Both the position numbers and the translations under genes were made by a program. The notes under the pieces were generated by a model, which saw only the letters and a list, made by a program, of their open reading frames with translations, had not been told where the DNA came from and searched no databases. From Oleiagrimonas sp963817755 (GTDB lineage Bacteria; Pseudomonadota; Gammaproteobacteria; Xanthomonadales; Rhodanobacteraceae), in the NCBI GenBank assembly GCA_963817755.1, contig CAWFPB010000002.1, positions 62,001 to 126,000 on the forward strand: DNA of 64,000 bases, read 5' to 3'. Shown here one piece after another: positions 63,654 through 64,000 of this stretch. How positions within the stretch are numbered: position 1 is the stretch's first letter; each line of letters begins with the position of its first letter.

Positions 63654-64000
63654 TCAGGATCGCCGGAAGGTGACCACCAGCACGTCCCGCCAGGCGGGCT
63701 GTCCGGGATCGTGCGGCTGCACCGGCGTGACGCCGTGCAGCACCCGCGCATCGTCCACCAGTGCGGCATCGAAAGGTGTGACCAGGGTGAAACTGCCCAG
63801 CTCGGCGCCGTCGGGCGCATGGATGGTGGTGGTGCCGCGGTCGATGTTGTGCCGGTCCACCAGCATGACCAGGACATAGTCGACGCCGTCGCGATGCACG
63901 CCTTCGGGGGTCGGAAGACCGGCCCGGTCCGGATGCGCCTCGATGCGGAATTGGTGCACCTCCACGAACCAGTCCGCCACCTCCGGGGCCAGGGTGCCGA
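63654..64000 (-). CDS. 2-oxoglutarate/Fe(II)-dependent dioxygenase family protein, C-terminal part (partial)
   Basis: The last ~115 residues of a protein that continues beyond the window. It shows the PF10014-type pattern HQFRIEAHPDRAGLPTPEGVHRDGVDYVLVMLV, here with the iron ligands HRD in PEGVHRDGVDY, NIDRGTTTI, and the distal His in DARVLHGVTPVQP, followed by a terminal WRDVLVVTFRRS. Members include L-isoleucine and related amino acid hydroxylases; the substrate cannot be told from the fragment. Convergent with the OmpH-like gene. Confidence 0.8.
   Translation of the reverse strand, partial: GTLAPEVADWFVEVHQFRIEAHPDRAGLPTPEGVHRDGVDYVLVMLVDRHNIDRGTTTIHAPDGAELGSFTLVTPFDAALVDDARVLHGVTPVQPHDPGQPAWRDVLVVTFRRS

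Overview
The window is about 64 kb of high-GC chromosomal DNA with dense, mostly intact housekeeping genes. No phage, CRISPR array, transposase or integrase gene is visible. The gene content points to a gammaproteobacterium of the Xanthomonadales (Lysobacteraceae/Rhodanobacteraceae type): three M61 peptidases in tandem, a DPP-IV-like S9 peptidase, monomeric NADP isocitrate dehydrogenase, an XpsL/M/N/D-type secretion cluster, MdtABC-like RND pumps and a B12 TonB receptor. The lineage is inferred from this content, not from a marker gene.

Layout. 0-6 kb (minus strand): a threonine operon (thr leader, homoserine dehydrogenase, thrB, thrC) followed by a branched-chain leader peptide with attenuator, leuA and ilvE (cut by the window edge). 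leuA carries a one-base frameshift. 6-10.4 kb: periplasmic CpdB, then a YhhN (lysoplasmalogenase-like) gene beside an AGMO-like sterol-desaturase-family gene, a possible ether-lipid pair. 10.7-18.5 kb: an APC amino-acid permease and three tandem M61 aminopeptidases, the last two near-identical over long stretches. 18.5-21.6 kb: a PAS-PAS-GGDEF protein, tRNA-Arg(CCG), and an ECF sigma factor followed by a membrane-protein gene broken by an in-frame TGA. 21.7-28.7 kb: an envelope locus (AsnB-like amidotransferase, ArnT-like glycosyltransferase, two divergent LABN-domain proteins, PAP2 phosphatase), a beta-propeller and a lipoprotein. 28.6-40.3 kb: POT transporter, DedA, QueF, S9 peptidase, cobalamin riboswitch plus BtuB, a bicupin, ZapE, a hydrolase and a cytochrome c. 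40.6-48.3 kb: an mdtABC-like efflux operon. 48.3-57.8 kb: icd, a LysR regulator, an NYN protein, a methyltransferase lipoprotein, rluE and tatD (both frameshifted) and hrpB. 58-64 kb: gspL-M-N-D, a Skp/OmpH-like protein and a partial 2OG-Fe(II) oxygenase.

The most unusual signal is a family of four 44-base hairpin palindromes (48301, 53758, 54344, 55229). Their arms covary, and they supply the stop codons of three adjacent genes. They look like REP/RAYT-type miniature elements, but no mobilising gene lies in the window.

Four genes carry a one-base lesion: leuA, rluE and tatD each have one inserted base, and the gene at 20590-21054 has an in-frame TGA. These could be real pseudogenes or consensus errors in the sequence. 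The sequence alone cannot decide which.
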